Shown here piece after piece: positions 8,381 through 16,002 of a stretch of DNA of 52,486 bases. Position numbers and translations under genes: made by a program. Within the stretch, counting starts at the first letter, position 1; every line of letters starts with the position of its first letter. This DNA comes from Acidobacteriota bacterium. GTDB lineage: Bacteria; Acidobacteriota; Holophagae; Holophagales; Holophagaceae. The notes beneath the pieces were generated by a model that searched no databases, had not been told where the DNA came from, and saw only the letters and a list, made by a program, of their open reading frames with translations. The stretch spans positions 1-52,486 of the forward strand of contig JACPYP010000010.1 in NCBI GenBank assembly GCA_016195985.1, read 5' to 3'.

Positions 8381-9100
8381 TTATGGTTGCGATGAGGCGC
8401 TACGAACTAGGGGATGGATATACAAGTTGTGGAGGGAAACAAAGAGGGAGACAAGAGAGGGCAGTCCATCCAGGCAAGACTTAGCGACTTCCTGCGAGGC
8501 TGACCAAACAGCCCCCTCGTGGAGAAATTCATTGCGAATGGTTGCAGCCTGCTTCATAAGCCGTGAGATGGGCTCACCCTTTTCGCCCAGGTGTGAGTTC
8601 CTCACCCAGCGCAGCCAATACCCTCCAGCATCGCCCTTACCGATAACCAGGAGGTGTTGGTGGCGTCCGATGCCCCCGCGCTCGTAATACATGAACCAGA
8701 GGGACGGGGAGGTGCCGCCAAAGATCAGGCGCCTGCGGGGGCGGTGCAACATGCTCCGGGGGATCGCGTCACCAGTAGTCCACTTCTCCCCCGGGTTTGC
8801 GATTCCAGGCGTGTCGAACACAAAGAAGTCCTCCTTCTCCTGCTCCGACATTGCCGCCCAATCGGGGTCCTTCTCCATCTCGTCTCTGGACCCTCGCGTC
8901 ATGCGCTCCTGTAGGGCATCGCATTTCTGCTTATACAGGTCGTGGATAGCTTCCTGGACGGGTTCTGGTAGTCCTTCGAGACGATCTACCTTCTGGAACG
9001 AGGTCGCCTTGAAGGTGCCTAGAAGGTTCCTGGGCGGGTCCACAGCGAGGACGGGCAGAGCAAGCAGGATGGGCAACAGCAGGCTCCGGATCATGGTCAC
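8381..9100 (-). CDS. exported hypothetical protein
   Basis: A 239-residue protein with a signal peptide (MIRSLLLPILLALPVLA) ahead of a mature region rich in charged and aromatic residues; stretches such as SPSLWFMYYERGG and GYWLRWVRNS look like a folded globular domain. Translation could begin at GTG 9100, which has AGG six bases upstream, or at ATG 9094, two codons later. No known motif is visible. It shares strand, signal peptide and close spacing with the next small gene, which suggests a two-gene unit. Base composition is below the window average, as in the rest of this patch, so acquisition by transfer is plausible. Confidence 0.6.
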   Translation of the reverse strand: MTMIRSLLLPILLALPVLAVDPPRNLLGTFKATSFQKVDRLEGLPEPVQEAIHDLYKQKCDALQERMTRGSRDEMEKDPDWAAMSEQEKEDFFVFDTPGIANPGEKWTTGDAIPRSMLHRPRRRLIFGGTSPSLWFMYYERGGIGRHQHLLVIGKGDAGGYWLRWVRNSHLGEKGEPISRLMKQAATIRNEFLHEGAVWSASQEVAKSCLDGLPSLVSLFVSLHNLYIHPLVRSASSQP

Positions 9101-9143
9101 AGGCTACCTGCCTTAGAGGGTGGGTGTACGGGAGTGCCCAATC

Positions 9144-9174
9144 CAGAGACGGGTTAGGGCTTAACCAGGAGGTG
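9144..9174. repeat. 31-bp direct repeat flanking the DUF5063 gene, copy 1
   Basis: This segment, containing GGCTTAACCAGGAGGTG, matches 9675-9705 at 29 of 31 positions. The copies are 531 bases apart and bracket one gene. Each lies downstream of a minus-strand stop codon. Confidence 0.75.
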
Positions 9175-9209
9175 TGTAACGGCTGCTAGGATGGGCGGCT
9201 TCGGCAGCC

Positions 9210-9659
9210 TCACCACAGCCAGTCCCCGAGGAACCTCTGCAGACCACGCACATGACCCATCCAGTGCGGCATGAGTGTCCGCAGGTGAAACAAGGCATCG
9301 TCATGGCTGTTGTGCTCCCAGCGCCACAGGAACTCCTCCAGGTCGCCCTGGATGTCTGCGAGGTCGTCCAGGGCATCTCCGTACCCGACCTCTGCCTCGC
9401 GGACCTCCTGCCCGACCTTTGAGACGGTGTGATACCACCCGAACCCGGGGAAACGAGATTCGAGGGTAGCCCGGGTCGCGGCATAGTCCTTGGCTGGGGG
9501 GTCAGGAAGGTCTCGCCCGTCGAATGCTGACTCCATCTCATGCCGGACCCACGCGAGGCGATCCAGATGCTGTTCCAACGCTAAGCCGCGCTCCACCCGG
9601 TCTGCTGGCGGGTCCGTCAGAAACTGAAGGAAGGCTTGGATCGAGACGTGTGGTTCCAC
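9210..9659 (-). CDS. DUF5063-like protein
   Basis: A 149-residue soluble alpha-helical protein. The C-terminal half reads FPGFGWYHTV...GYGDALDDLADIQGDL...HWMGHV. That matches the pattern I associate with DUF5063: an aromatic-Gly 'FP-LG-Y' block, a 'GDA-DDLADI--DL' helix and a late 'HWG-H'. Members have no established function. There is no signal peptide, unlike the two genes downstream. The gene is bracketed by a 31-bp direct repeat, so it behaves like a one-gene cassette. The start follows a weak ribosome binding region. Confidence 0.7.
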   Translation of the reverse strand: MEPHVSIQAFLQFLTDPPADRVERGLALEQHLDRLAWVRHEMESAFDGRDLPDPPAKDYAATRATLESRFPGFGWYHTVSKVGQEVREAEVGYGDALDDLADIQGDLEEFLWRWEHNSHDDALFHLRTLMPHWMGHVRGLQRFLGDWLW

Positions 9660-9674
9660 TGAGGACTCGTTTTG

Positions 9675-9705
9675 CAGAGACAGGTTGGGGCTTAACCAGG
9701 AGGTG
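9675..9705. repeat. 31-bp direct repeat flanking the DUF5063 gene, copy 2
   Basis: Partner of 9144-9174 with two mismatches. It begins only a few bases after the stop codon (9709-9711) of a minus-strand gene remnant. Confidence 0.75.
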
Positions 9706-9708
9706 GTT

Positions 9709-9823
9709 TCAGTGTGACCGGGCAGCGATCAACTCGTCTCGGACACGATCAAGCCAAGTGGACCAGGGACAGTCGGGCACAAGGTAGCCGCCACACTCCC
9801 GCAGGAGGTCCACGAGGTCACCC
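9709..9823 (-). pseudogene. C-terminal gene remnant
   Basis: A minus-strand frame ending at TGA 9709-9711 reads like a genuine protein C-terminus (LLRECGGYLVPDCPWSTW, then LDRVRDELIAARSH). It has no usable start: the frame is closed by a stop inside the neighbouring membrane-protein gene. It is best explained as the tail of a gene whose front was lost when this patch was rearranged. The family is not recognised. Confidence 0.4.
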
Positions 9824-10690
9824 TCAGCCCTGTCCCTCGAATGCTTCGATTCTGGTTTCGGGGGTCAGCCGGTAGAACTCCCGGAGGATCTGCTCCCCCA
9901 GTTCCTTGATTCCCGCGTCCTGGGAAAAGAGCAGGCGCGTCTTTCCGTCCTGGATCTCGACAAGGGTGATCCCGCGCTCCTGGGCGAAACGGGTGATCTG
10001 GTCCCTGTCAGCGATGTTGCGTTTGGACAGGAGGGCCCAGAGCAGCGTGGGTTTCCCTTCCACGATCCTGTATTCAAGGTTCACGGCATCCTCGCCTGCC
10101 TTGGCATCGGGCGGTGTCAGGGCGAACGCCACGAAGGTTTTCTCCTTCCGCCGCGATTCCAGCGCCTCCACGGTCCTGCGCAAATCCTTCGCGGCGATGG
10201 CCTGGTGGGGGGGAAGTTTCCTTTGCTCCGCCCAAATGACCACACCGAATGTGGGCGGGAGCAGCAGGACGAGGGAGAGAAGGGTGACTCCGGCCACTTT
10301 CCAGTTCGATTGAAAGGTGAAGATCCCGGATGCGGCGATCTGCTCCTTTGATTTCTGGAAGGCCTTCACCAGGTAGAAGGCGAGCCAGGAGTAGGCGAGG
10401 GGAATCACGAGGTTCGGGGTTCTCTCCGGCAGGAAAGGCAGGATGAGCACGAGAAGGGCGCTCATGATTCCGCCCAGGACCAGCGTCAGGCGGCCCCGGC
10501 GTCCGTCTCCCAGGGTCTTGAAATTCCTCCAGATGAAGTAGACCGCTGCGAGCGGCCCTCCCAGCATGGAGCCGGCGTAGACCTGCCGTGGGGTGAACAG
10601 GGGCTGCCCTGCCGCCCGAGGCGGCGCGATGGGTTCGTCCGGGAACTCCGCTGTCGGCTGAGGCGAGTCTGGCGTTTCGCTCTCTGTCAT
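9824..10690 (-). CDS. membrane protein with four TM helices, unknown function
   Basis: The 288-residue protein has a Pro/Glu-rich cytosolic N-terminus of about 35 residues. Four hydrophobic segments follow, at roughly residues 42-56, 68-87, 93-110 and 127-152. A soluble C-terminal domain of about 130 residues has alternating charged and hydrophobic residues (ITLVEIQDGKTRLLFSQDAG). I recognise no family. It lies downstream of the MoxR cluster on the same strand, 77 bases after the DUF58 gene, so it may be read from the same transcript, though the gap leaves room for its own promoter. Confidence 0.6.
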   Translation of the reverse strand: MTESETPDSPQPTAEFPDEPIAPPRAAGQPLFTPRQVYAGSMLGGPLAAVYFIWRNFKTLGDGRRGRLTLVLGGIMSALLVLILPFLPERTPNLVIPLAYSWLAFYLVKAFQKSKEQIAASGIFTFQSNWKVAGVTLLSLVLLLPPTFGVVIWAEQRKLPPHQAIAAKDLRRTVEALESRRKEKTFVAFALTPPDAKAGEDAVNLEYRIVEGKPTLLWALLSKRNIADRDQITRFAQERGITLVEIQDGKTRLLFSQDAGIKELGEQILREFYRLTPETRIEAFEGQG

Positions 10691-10767
10691 TTCGGCTTCC
10701 TCGCAGGACGGCGGCTGTCGCCAATCCTGACAGAGATCCCTCGCGTGACCTCATGGGGATGCGACCC

Positions 10768-12099
10768 CTAGATGACGCCGCCCGCCTTCAGTTCGAGGTA
10801 GCGGTTCACCAGGGCGGTGGGGAGTTTGGCGGGGCTGACGTCCAGCACGCCGGCGCCATGGTGGTGGATGCGCTGGAAGAGGAGGCGGCGGCGGGCCAGG
10901 TAGTCGTGGGCCGCGGCGTGGTCGAGGGCGGCTTCGATGTCCTGGACGGGCTGGGCCAGCAGGCCATCCACGACGCCCTCCCGCAGGTTTGCGAGCATCA
11001 CCAGGTGCCGGCCGCGGAGAAGCTTCAGGGCGGGCAGGAGGGTGGCGTCTTCTTCGTCGCGGAGGTTGGTGATGAGCACCACCAGGCTGCGCTTGCGGAA
11101 TTGCTTCAGGAAGCGCTCCGCCGCCGCGAGGTAGTCCGGCGCGTGGGTGGTGGGCTGGACGTCGAAGAGCTCCTGGAACAGCCGCTCGAGGGTGGCCAGG
11201 CTTTTGTGGGGGGCCAGGGTGCGCGGCTGGTCTTCGGCGAAGGTGGCCACGCCCACGGCGTCGCCCTGCTTCAGGGCCACGTAGCTGAGGAGGAAGAGGG
11301 CGTTGAGGGCCTGGTCGAAATGGCCGAGTTCCGCATCATCCAGCTCGTCGAGGGGCTTCATGCGCCGGCCGCAGTCGAGCAGGAACACCACCTGCTGGTC
11401 CCGCTCGTCCTGGTACTCGCGGCTGATGAGCTTGCGGCTGCGGGCGCTGGCCTTCCAGTCGACCTGACGGAGCGTGTCGCCCTGCCGGTACTCCCGCAGC
11501 TGGTGGAAATCCAGGCCCTCGCCCCGGCGGGGACGTTTGAGGATGCCCAGCATGGACAGCCGCTGGTCCGTGGCGAGCAGGGCGTAGCGGGCCACGGCGG
11601 CAAAATCCGGAAAGACCCGGACGGGTTGCGGGGCGGGCAGATTCATCAGGCGGGCCCACAGGCCGAGGCTGGTGTGGAGGCGGACTTGGATGGGGCCGAA
11701 GCCGCGATGGCCGCGGGCCGTGGGACGCACCTGATAGGGCTGTTCGAGAAAGCCCCGGGCTGGAAGGCGGTGCCGGCTGGGCAAGCCTCTGCTGTCGAAA
11801 TCCGAGGGATGGTGGTCGAACAGCTCCACATGCAGGGGCAGGCGCGACGGGTTGCGCAGGCGCACGCGGATCTCCCGCCACTCGCCCAGGGCCAGGCTGG
11901 CGGGGGCTTCCCGCTCGCCGCTGAGGCGCCCGGGGCCTGGGATGAGGAAGCGGGTGAGGAGGAGGTCCAGCAGGAGGAATCCCAGCAGTGTCCAGCCGCA
12001 GGCGCGCCAGGCCGGCATCAGCCGCGGCCACACCGAGGCCGCCAGGCCCAGCAGGGTCCAGGCGCCCAGGAGGCGGAGCAGGCGGAGGGTGGGGATCAT
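10768..12099 (-). CDS. DUF58 domain protein (VWA-like partner of MoxR)
   Basis: The true start is the ATG at 12099, which overlaps the MoxR stop as ATGA; longer frames run antisense through moxR. The 443-residue protein begins with two hydrophobic helices (residues 5-45). The DUF58 signature LREYRQGDTLRQVDWKASAR...LISREY follows, leading into a VWA-like fold at LLDCGRRM. DUF58 proteins work with MoxR AAA+ ATPases, probably as metal-binding substrate adaptors at the membrane; the precise substrate is unknown. The usual DxSxS MIDAS motif is replaced by DCGRR, so canonical metal binding is doubtful. It is the last gene of the coupled cluster. Confidence 0.9.
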   Translation of the reverse strand: MIPTLRLLRLLGAWTLLGLAASVWPRLMPAWRACGWTLLGFLLLDLLLTRFLIPGPGRLSGEREAPASLALGEWREIRVRLRNPSRLPLHVELFDHHPSDFDSRGLPSRHRLPARGFLEQPYQVRPTARGHRGFGPIQVRLHTSLGLWARLMNLPAPQPVRVFPDFAAVARYALLATDQRLSMLGILKRPRRGEGLDFHQLREYRQGDTLRQVDWKASARSRKLISREYQDERDQQVVFLLDCGRRMKPLDELDDAELGHFDQALNALFLLSYVALKQGDAVGVATFAEDQPRTLAPHKSLATLERLFQELFDVQPTTHAPDYLAAAERFLKQFRKRSLVVLITNLRDEEDATLLPALKLLRGRHLVMLANLREGVVDGLLAQPVQDIEAALDHAAAHDYLARRRLLFQRIHHHGAGVLDVSPAKLPTALVNRYLELKAGGVI

Positions 12100-13094
12100 G
12101 CCCGGGGCGCCGGCACCTTGGCGAGAACGGCCCGCAGCAGGTCGTCCGGACCCAGTCCCTCGATTTCGGTTTCCGGGCTGCGCTGGAGGCGGTGGCGCAG
12201 CGCGGGAAGGGCCAGGGCCTTCACATCGTCGGGGGTGGTGAAGTCCCGGCCTTCGAGGAGGGCATGGGCCCGCACCACGCGGATCAGGGCGATGGCGCCC
12301 CGGGGGCCGGCGCCGATGGCGATGCCAGGCCATTCGCGGGTGGCGCGCACGATGCGCACGGCGTAGTCGAGCACGGCGTCATCCACCCGCACGCTGGCGG
12401 CCAGGGCCTGCAGTTCCAGGATCTCGGCGGCATCCATGAGCGGGCGCACGCTGTCCACCCGCAAGGCGTCGCCGACGGTGCCGGTGGTGACCTGGCGCAC
12501 CAGGGCCACTTCTTCGTGGACTTCCGGATAGCCCATGTGGACCTTGAGGAGGAACCGGTCGAGCTGCGCTTCGGGAAGGGGGTAGGTGCCTTCCTGTTCG
12601 ATGGGGTTCTGGGTGGCCAGCACCATGAAGGGGGCCTGCACGGGCAGGGTGCGGCCCTCCAGGCTGACCTGCTGCTCCTGCATCACCTCCAGCAGGGCCG
12701 CCTGGGTTTTGGCCGGGGCGCGGTTCACTTCGTCGGCCAGCAGCAGGTTCGTGAAGACCGGGCCCCGGCGCAGGTGGAACTGCTCGCTCTTCATGTCCCA
12801 GAGGGCGTGGCCCATGACATCGCTGGGCATGAGGTCCGGCGTGAACTGGATGCGGGCGAAATCGCCGCGGAAGGTGGTGGCCAGGGCCCTCACCAGCAGC
12901 GTCTTCCCCAGGCCGGGAACGCCTTCGAGCAGCACGTGCCCTCCGGCCAGGAAGGCGGCCAGCACCTGGTTCACCACGGCTTCCTGGCCCACGAGGGCGC
13001 GGTGGATTTCCGTGCGCAGGGCCTCGGCCTGTTCGGCGGCCCACTGAATGCGGCCTGGGTCGGGAGCTGGCGTGGGAATGGAAGGCGTCGTCAT
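12096..13094 (-). CDS. MoxR family AAA+ ATPase
   Basis: A 332-residue ATPase. Walker A is GVPGLGKT at residues 58-65. Walker B is LLLADEVN at 117-124. The sensor/arginine-finger region follows LATQNPIEQEGTYPLPEAQLDRF, a signature of MoxR/RavA proteins. These hexameric ATPases act as chaperones that mature or insert metal cofactors into partner complexes, usually with VWA-domain proteins encoded next door. The gene sits between DUF4350 and DUF58 genes in the standard order of this cluster and overlaps the DUF58 start by four bases. The 71-bp gap upstream carries a 12-bp tandem repeat. Confidence 0.95.
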   Translation of the reverse strand: MTTPSIPTPAPDPGRIQWAAEQAEALRTEIHRALVGQEAVVNQVLAAFLAGGHVLLEGVPGLGKTLLVRALATTFRGDFARIQFTPDLMPSDVMGHALWDMKSEQFHLRRGPVFTNLLLADEVNRAPAKTQAALLEVMQEQQVSLEGRTLPVQAPFMVLATQNPIEQEGTYPLPEAQLDRFLLKVHMGYPEVHEEVALVRQVTTGTVGDALRVDSVRPLMDAAEILELQALAASVRVDDAVLDYAVRIVRATREWPGIAIGAGPRGAIALIRVVRAHALLEGRDFTTPDDVKALALPALRHRLQRSPETEIEGLGPDDLLRAVLAKVPAPRA

Positions 13095-13109
13095 GGGAAG
13101 TCCTGTGAG

Positions 13110-13158
13110 GGGGCGGCTGGAGGCGTGAATTAGGGGCGTGAATAGGGGCGTGAATAGA
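13110..13158. repeat. 12-bp tandem repeat upstream of moxR
   Basis: Three near-identical units of the GGGGCGTGAATA type lie in the short gap between the DUF4350 gene and moxR. The length of the gap, and hence the moxR leader, could vary by slippage. Confidence 0.6.
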
Positions 13159-13165
13159 AGCGCGA

Positions 13166-14410
13166 TCAGAGACGCTGCCGCAGGCGTTCGAGGGTGAGGA
13201 GGTCCTGGGCCAGCTGATGGGGGGAGCGGCCGGGCCGCGCATCCAGCGCGGCGCCGATGGCATCGGCGCTGCCGCCGGCGGTCTGGGCCAGCCAGGCGGC
13301 CCGGGCTCCGAGATCCAAGGATTCATAGGCCGGGTTCAGACGCTGGGCCCGCCGCTCCATGGCCTCGCGGGTGCGGGCCACCAGGTGGGCCGCGGCGCCT
13401 CCGTGCCAGAGCAGGCGGGCGCTGGCGCGGAGATGCTCCATGAGGGAGCGCCGCTGGGGTTTGGGCTCAGGCAGCAGGGGGCCGAAGCGGGGCCAGCCCT
13501 TCCAGGCCCAGGCGCCCACGAGCGCCAGGAGGGCCAACAGCGGCGCCCGCGCGTGCTCCCACACCCAGTTGAAGAGGGACAGCTCCACGGGGCGCGACCA
13601 GATCACCACGGGCCCGGGGCCCGGCCGCAGGGCCAAAAGCCGCTGCACGTAGGCGGCGTGATCCAGCTGTCCCAGGGATTCGCGGTAGACGAAGTTGAGG
13701 TCCGGCGTGAGGCTGACGCGCCCCTTGCCTTCGGGCCGCGTGAGCAGCACCTCCAGGCCCTGGTCGCCCAGGATGTAGCTCCAGGCGTTGGCGTCCCCGG
13801 GCACCAGGCGCCACTGCGACGTCCGGCGCACGCGGTAGGGCTGTTCCCCTTCCTGGAAGGTGTCCGTGTCCTCCTGCTGCTTCGGGCCCCCCACTTTCGG
13901 CTCCCCGGCCTGCTTGTTCTGCAGGGTGACATCCAGGGCCCGGTGCAGCAGGGCCAGGCCCCGGTCGTCGTTGAAGGGCGCGGCGGTGCCGTCGGTCAGC
14001 AGGTGTCCGCCCCGGCGCACCCAGGCCAGCAGCGTGTCCACCTCAGGCTGGGTGAGGGGCTGGCTCAGGTGGAGCAGCAGCAGGACGCCGCCCTCCGGCA
14101 GCTCCTGGGCCAGCACTTCGCCCCCCTTCCGCTGCACGGGACGGCCCTCGGCCTCCAGCCATTTCTGTAGCAGGAGGGTGGGGTTTTCCAGGGCCTCGCC
14201 GCGAAGGCCCACCTCGATGCTCCGGGGCGCCCGCCGGAAGGAGTGGCGGCTCAGCCACACCACCGTGGCGCCTCCCGCAAGGAGGGCGATGAGAAGGGCG
14301 AGCAGGAGACGCCGGGCCAGGCTCACGCCTGTGCTCGTGCGGGGGCTCATGCCGGGGCTCATGCCGGGGCTCATGCGGGGACTCATGCCGGGACTCATGC
14401 CGGGACTCAT
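13166..14410 (-). CDS. DUF4350 domain membrane protein
   Basis: The 414-residue protein starts at ATG 14410, overlapping the preceding stop as ATGA. The N-terminus is a tandem MSPG/MSPR repeat giving six in-frame ATG codons. A transmembrane helix follows (RRLLLALLIALLAGGATVVWL). Then comes a periplasmic domain with a DUF4350-like pattern (LPEGGVLLLLHLSQPLT...LLAWVRRGGHLLTDG), similar to glutamine-amidotransferase/ThuA-like Rossmann folds. A second hydrophobic helix lies near residues 275-295. DUF4350 proteins recur between DUF4129 and MoxR genes and are thought to belong to the same membrane complex. No catalytic residue can be assigned. Confidence 0.8.
   Translation of the reverse strand: MSPGMSPGMSPRMSPGMSPGMSPRTSTGVSLARRLLLALLIALLAGGATVVWLSRHSFRRAPRSIEVGLRGEALENPTLLLQKWLEAEGRPVQRKGGEVLAQELPEGGVLLLLHLSQPLTQPEVDTLLAWVRRGGHLLTDGTAAPFNDDRGLALLHRALDVTLQNKQAGEPKVGGPKQQEDTDTFQEGEQPYRVRRTSQWRLVPGDANAWSYILGDQGLEVLLTRPEGKGRVSLTPDLNFVYRESLGQLDHAAYVQRLLALRPGPGPVVIWSRPVELSLFNWVWEHARAPLLALLALVGAWAWKGWPRFGPLLPEPKPQRRSLMEHLRASARLLWHGGAAAHLVARTREAMERRAQRLNPAYESLDLGARAAWLAQTAGGSADAIGAALDARPGRSPHQLAQDLLTLERLRQRL
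14338..14410 (-). repeat. 12-bp tandem repeat encoding MSPG, each unit with an ATG
   Basis: Six units of the type ATGAGTCCCGGC (Met-Ser-Pro-Gly/Arg) make up the first 24 codons of the DUF4350 gene. Every unit supplies an in-frame ATG, so slippage would change the length of the N-terminus without breaking the frame. Confidence 0.8.
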
Positions 14411-16002
14411 GATTGGCCCCGGAACGCCGCAGGCCAGGCGGCGCAAAGGTGCTCGAAGGCCTCCGCGGTGGGGCGTTCGTCCTTGTAGGCGAGGCGAAGC
14501 CAGCTGGCGGTCAGGGCCCGGAATGTGGCGGCGGGATCCGCTTCCAGGCGTTCCCCGGCGGCGCGCAGGCAATCGCCTTCCGTGGCGCTGGCGGGAATCT
14601 CCAGGCCCCGGCGGTGGACCAGTTCCGCCAACGCGGCCCGGTAGAGCAGGGCCAGCGCGGCCCGGGCTTCGCCATGGGCGAAAAGGAGGCGGGCCGCGGC
14701 GGGCACGTCCGGCGGCAGGCTCTCGGGCCGGATGTCCAGCCCCGCGATGGCTTCAGGGGCCTCCCAGGGCTGGGCTTTCACGCCGGGCAGCCCGAGGCGG
14801 TGCCGGAACCGGTAGACGAGCCACAAGAGGAAGGCCAAAAGGCTGCCCACCAGCAGGACCTTGCCCACCACGGCCAGCAGGTCGAAGAGGGCCTTCAGGA
14901 AATCCAGGTTGCGCGGCGCGGTCGGCTTGGCGGGCTCCTTCTTCCCGAAGACGAAATCCAGAAAGCTGCGCAGCCATTTCGGTTCCCGGCCCGTGGGTTC
15001 GTAGCGGAGCGTCCGGACGTCTTCGGTGCGCTTGAAGGCCGGATCCTCCTTCAGGATCCGCTGGGCGCGGAAGCGGGCCTCTTCTCCGGGGCGAAGGGGG
15101 CCCTGGTCCGGATGGGGCGCGCTTTCGGTCTGGGCGGGTTCCGCAGCGGCGGGTGGTTCCTGGGCGCGAAGGCCCAGGCCGCCCAGTGCCAGGAGGGCCA
15201 GGAGGAGGGCCACGCTGAGGCGGGCGGCCAGGCGGCGGAAGGCCTGCTCCAGATCCCAGCCTTCCAGGTGGGTGCGCCGGTTCAGGTAGAGGCCGAAACC
15301 TCCGGCCACGAACAGGGGCTCGGTGAGGGTGAGCACCAGCAGCACCACGCCGAGCAGAAACCACTGGAAGGGCGCGGACATGGTTCCAAAGCCGTCCCAC
15401 AACTGCAGGCGGCTGCCGGGCGGCAGCATGGCCTGGATGAGCGCGATGACGCCCACCAGGCTGAGGAGGGTGAGGATCCAACCCGTGCAGGTGAGGAGGA
15501 AGGCCGTGCCACCGCCCTGCCGCGTCAGCACCCGCGCGCGTTGGCGGTAGGCGAGGCCGCGCAGGCCCTCCAGCTGGAAGATGGGCAGCACGTAGCTGCG
15601 CATGGGGGTGAGGCGCCTCCAGAGCAGGCAGGCCAGAAGGCCGGAGCGGTGGATGCTCCGCCATTCCCCCAGGGCATCCCACAGGGAGGTGGGCTGCCCG
15701 AACACGGCGCGGCTGAGCACGAAGAGCACGCCCCGATCCAGCCAGGGTTTCAGCCACCACAGGATGAGCGGAATCCACAGTGGTTTGGCGTGGAGAAAGG
15801 GCAGGCACAGGGCCAACGCCAGGCCCAGCTGCAGGGCCCACAGGGCGGCCACGGGCTTCCAGTGCGCCTGGAGCAGGCTCAGGCCCAGGTCCACGGCCTC
15901 CAGGGTGGAGCGGGTGCGGGGCACGAAGGTCATGCCCCCCACGCCTCCAACGTTTCCCGCGCCTCCCGCCCCCCTCTGCTTCGGCTTCGCGGCGGCCTTC
16001 AC
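14407..16002 (-). CDS. multi-pass membrane protein with C-terminal DUF4129
   Basis: I start at GTG 16002. It overlaps the SpoIIM-like stop as GTGA and has AAGGAGG six bases upstream; the longer frame to 16032 has no such site. The 531-residue product has several hydrophobic helices in its first 290 residues and a Pro/Glu-rich extracytoplasmic stretch. A further helix follows (VVGKVLLVGSLLAFLLWLVY). The C-terminal domain, with ALALLYRAALAELVHRRGL and a following TEGDCLRA, matches DUF4129, which is also found at the C-terminus of transglutaminase-like membrane proteins. It belongs to the MoxR cluster. Its role is presumed structural or adaptor-like. Confidence 0.8.
   Translation of the reverse strand: MKAAAKPKQRGAGGAGNVGGVGGMTFVPRTRSTLEAVDLGLSLLQAHWKPVAALWALQLGLALALCLPFLHAKPLWIPLILWWLKPWLDRGVLFVLSRAVFGQPTSLWDALGEWRSIHRSGLLACLLWRRLTPMRSYVLPIFQLEGLRGLAYRQRARVLTRQGGGTAFLLTCTGWILTLLSLVGVIALIQAMLPPGSRLQLWDGFGTMSAPFQWFLLGVVLLVLTLTEPLFVAGGFGLYLNRRTHLEGWDLEQAFRRLAARLSVALLLALLALGGLGLRAQEPPAAAEPAQTESAPHPDQGPLRPGEEARFRAQRILKEDPAFKRTEDVRTLRYEPTGREPKWLRSFLDFVFGKKEPAKPTAPRNLDFLKALFDLLAVVGKVLLVGSLLAFLLWLVYRFRHRLGLPGVKAQPWEAPEAIAGLDIRPESLPPDVPAAARLLFAHGEARAALALLYRAALAELVHRRGLEIPASATEGDCLRAAGERLEADPAATFRALTASWLRLAYKDERPTAEAFEHLCAAWPAAFRGQS

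Noticed and set aside
9144-9705. Integron attC sites around the DUF5063 gene
   Set aside because: GTTAAGC fits one core site, but no matching RYYYAAC partner with the usual imperfect palindrome of 57-141 bases is present, and no integrase is in the window.
7175-9823. Integrative element using tRNA-Phe as attachment site
   Set aside because: The tRNA 3' end is not repeated in the patch, and there is no integrase gene.
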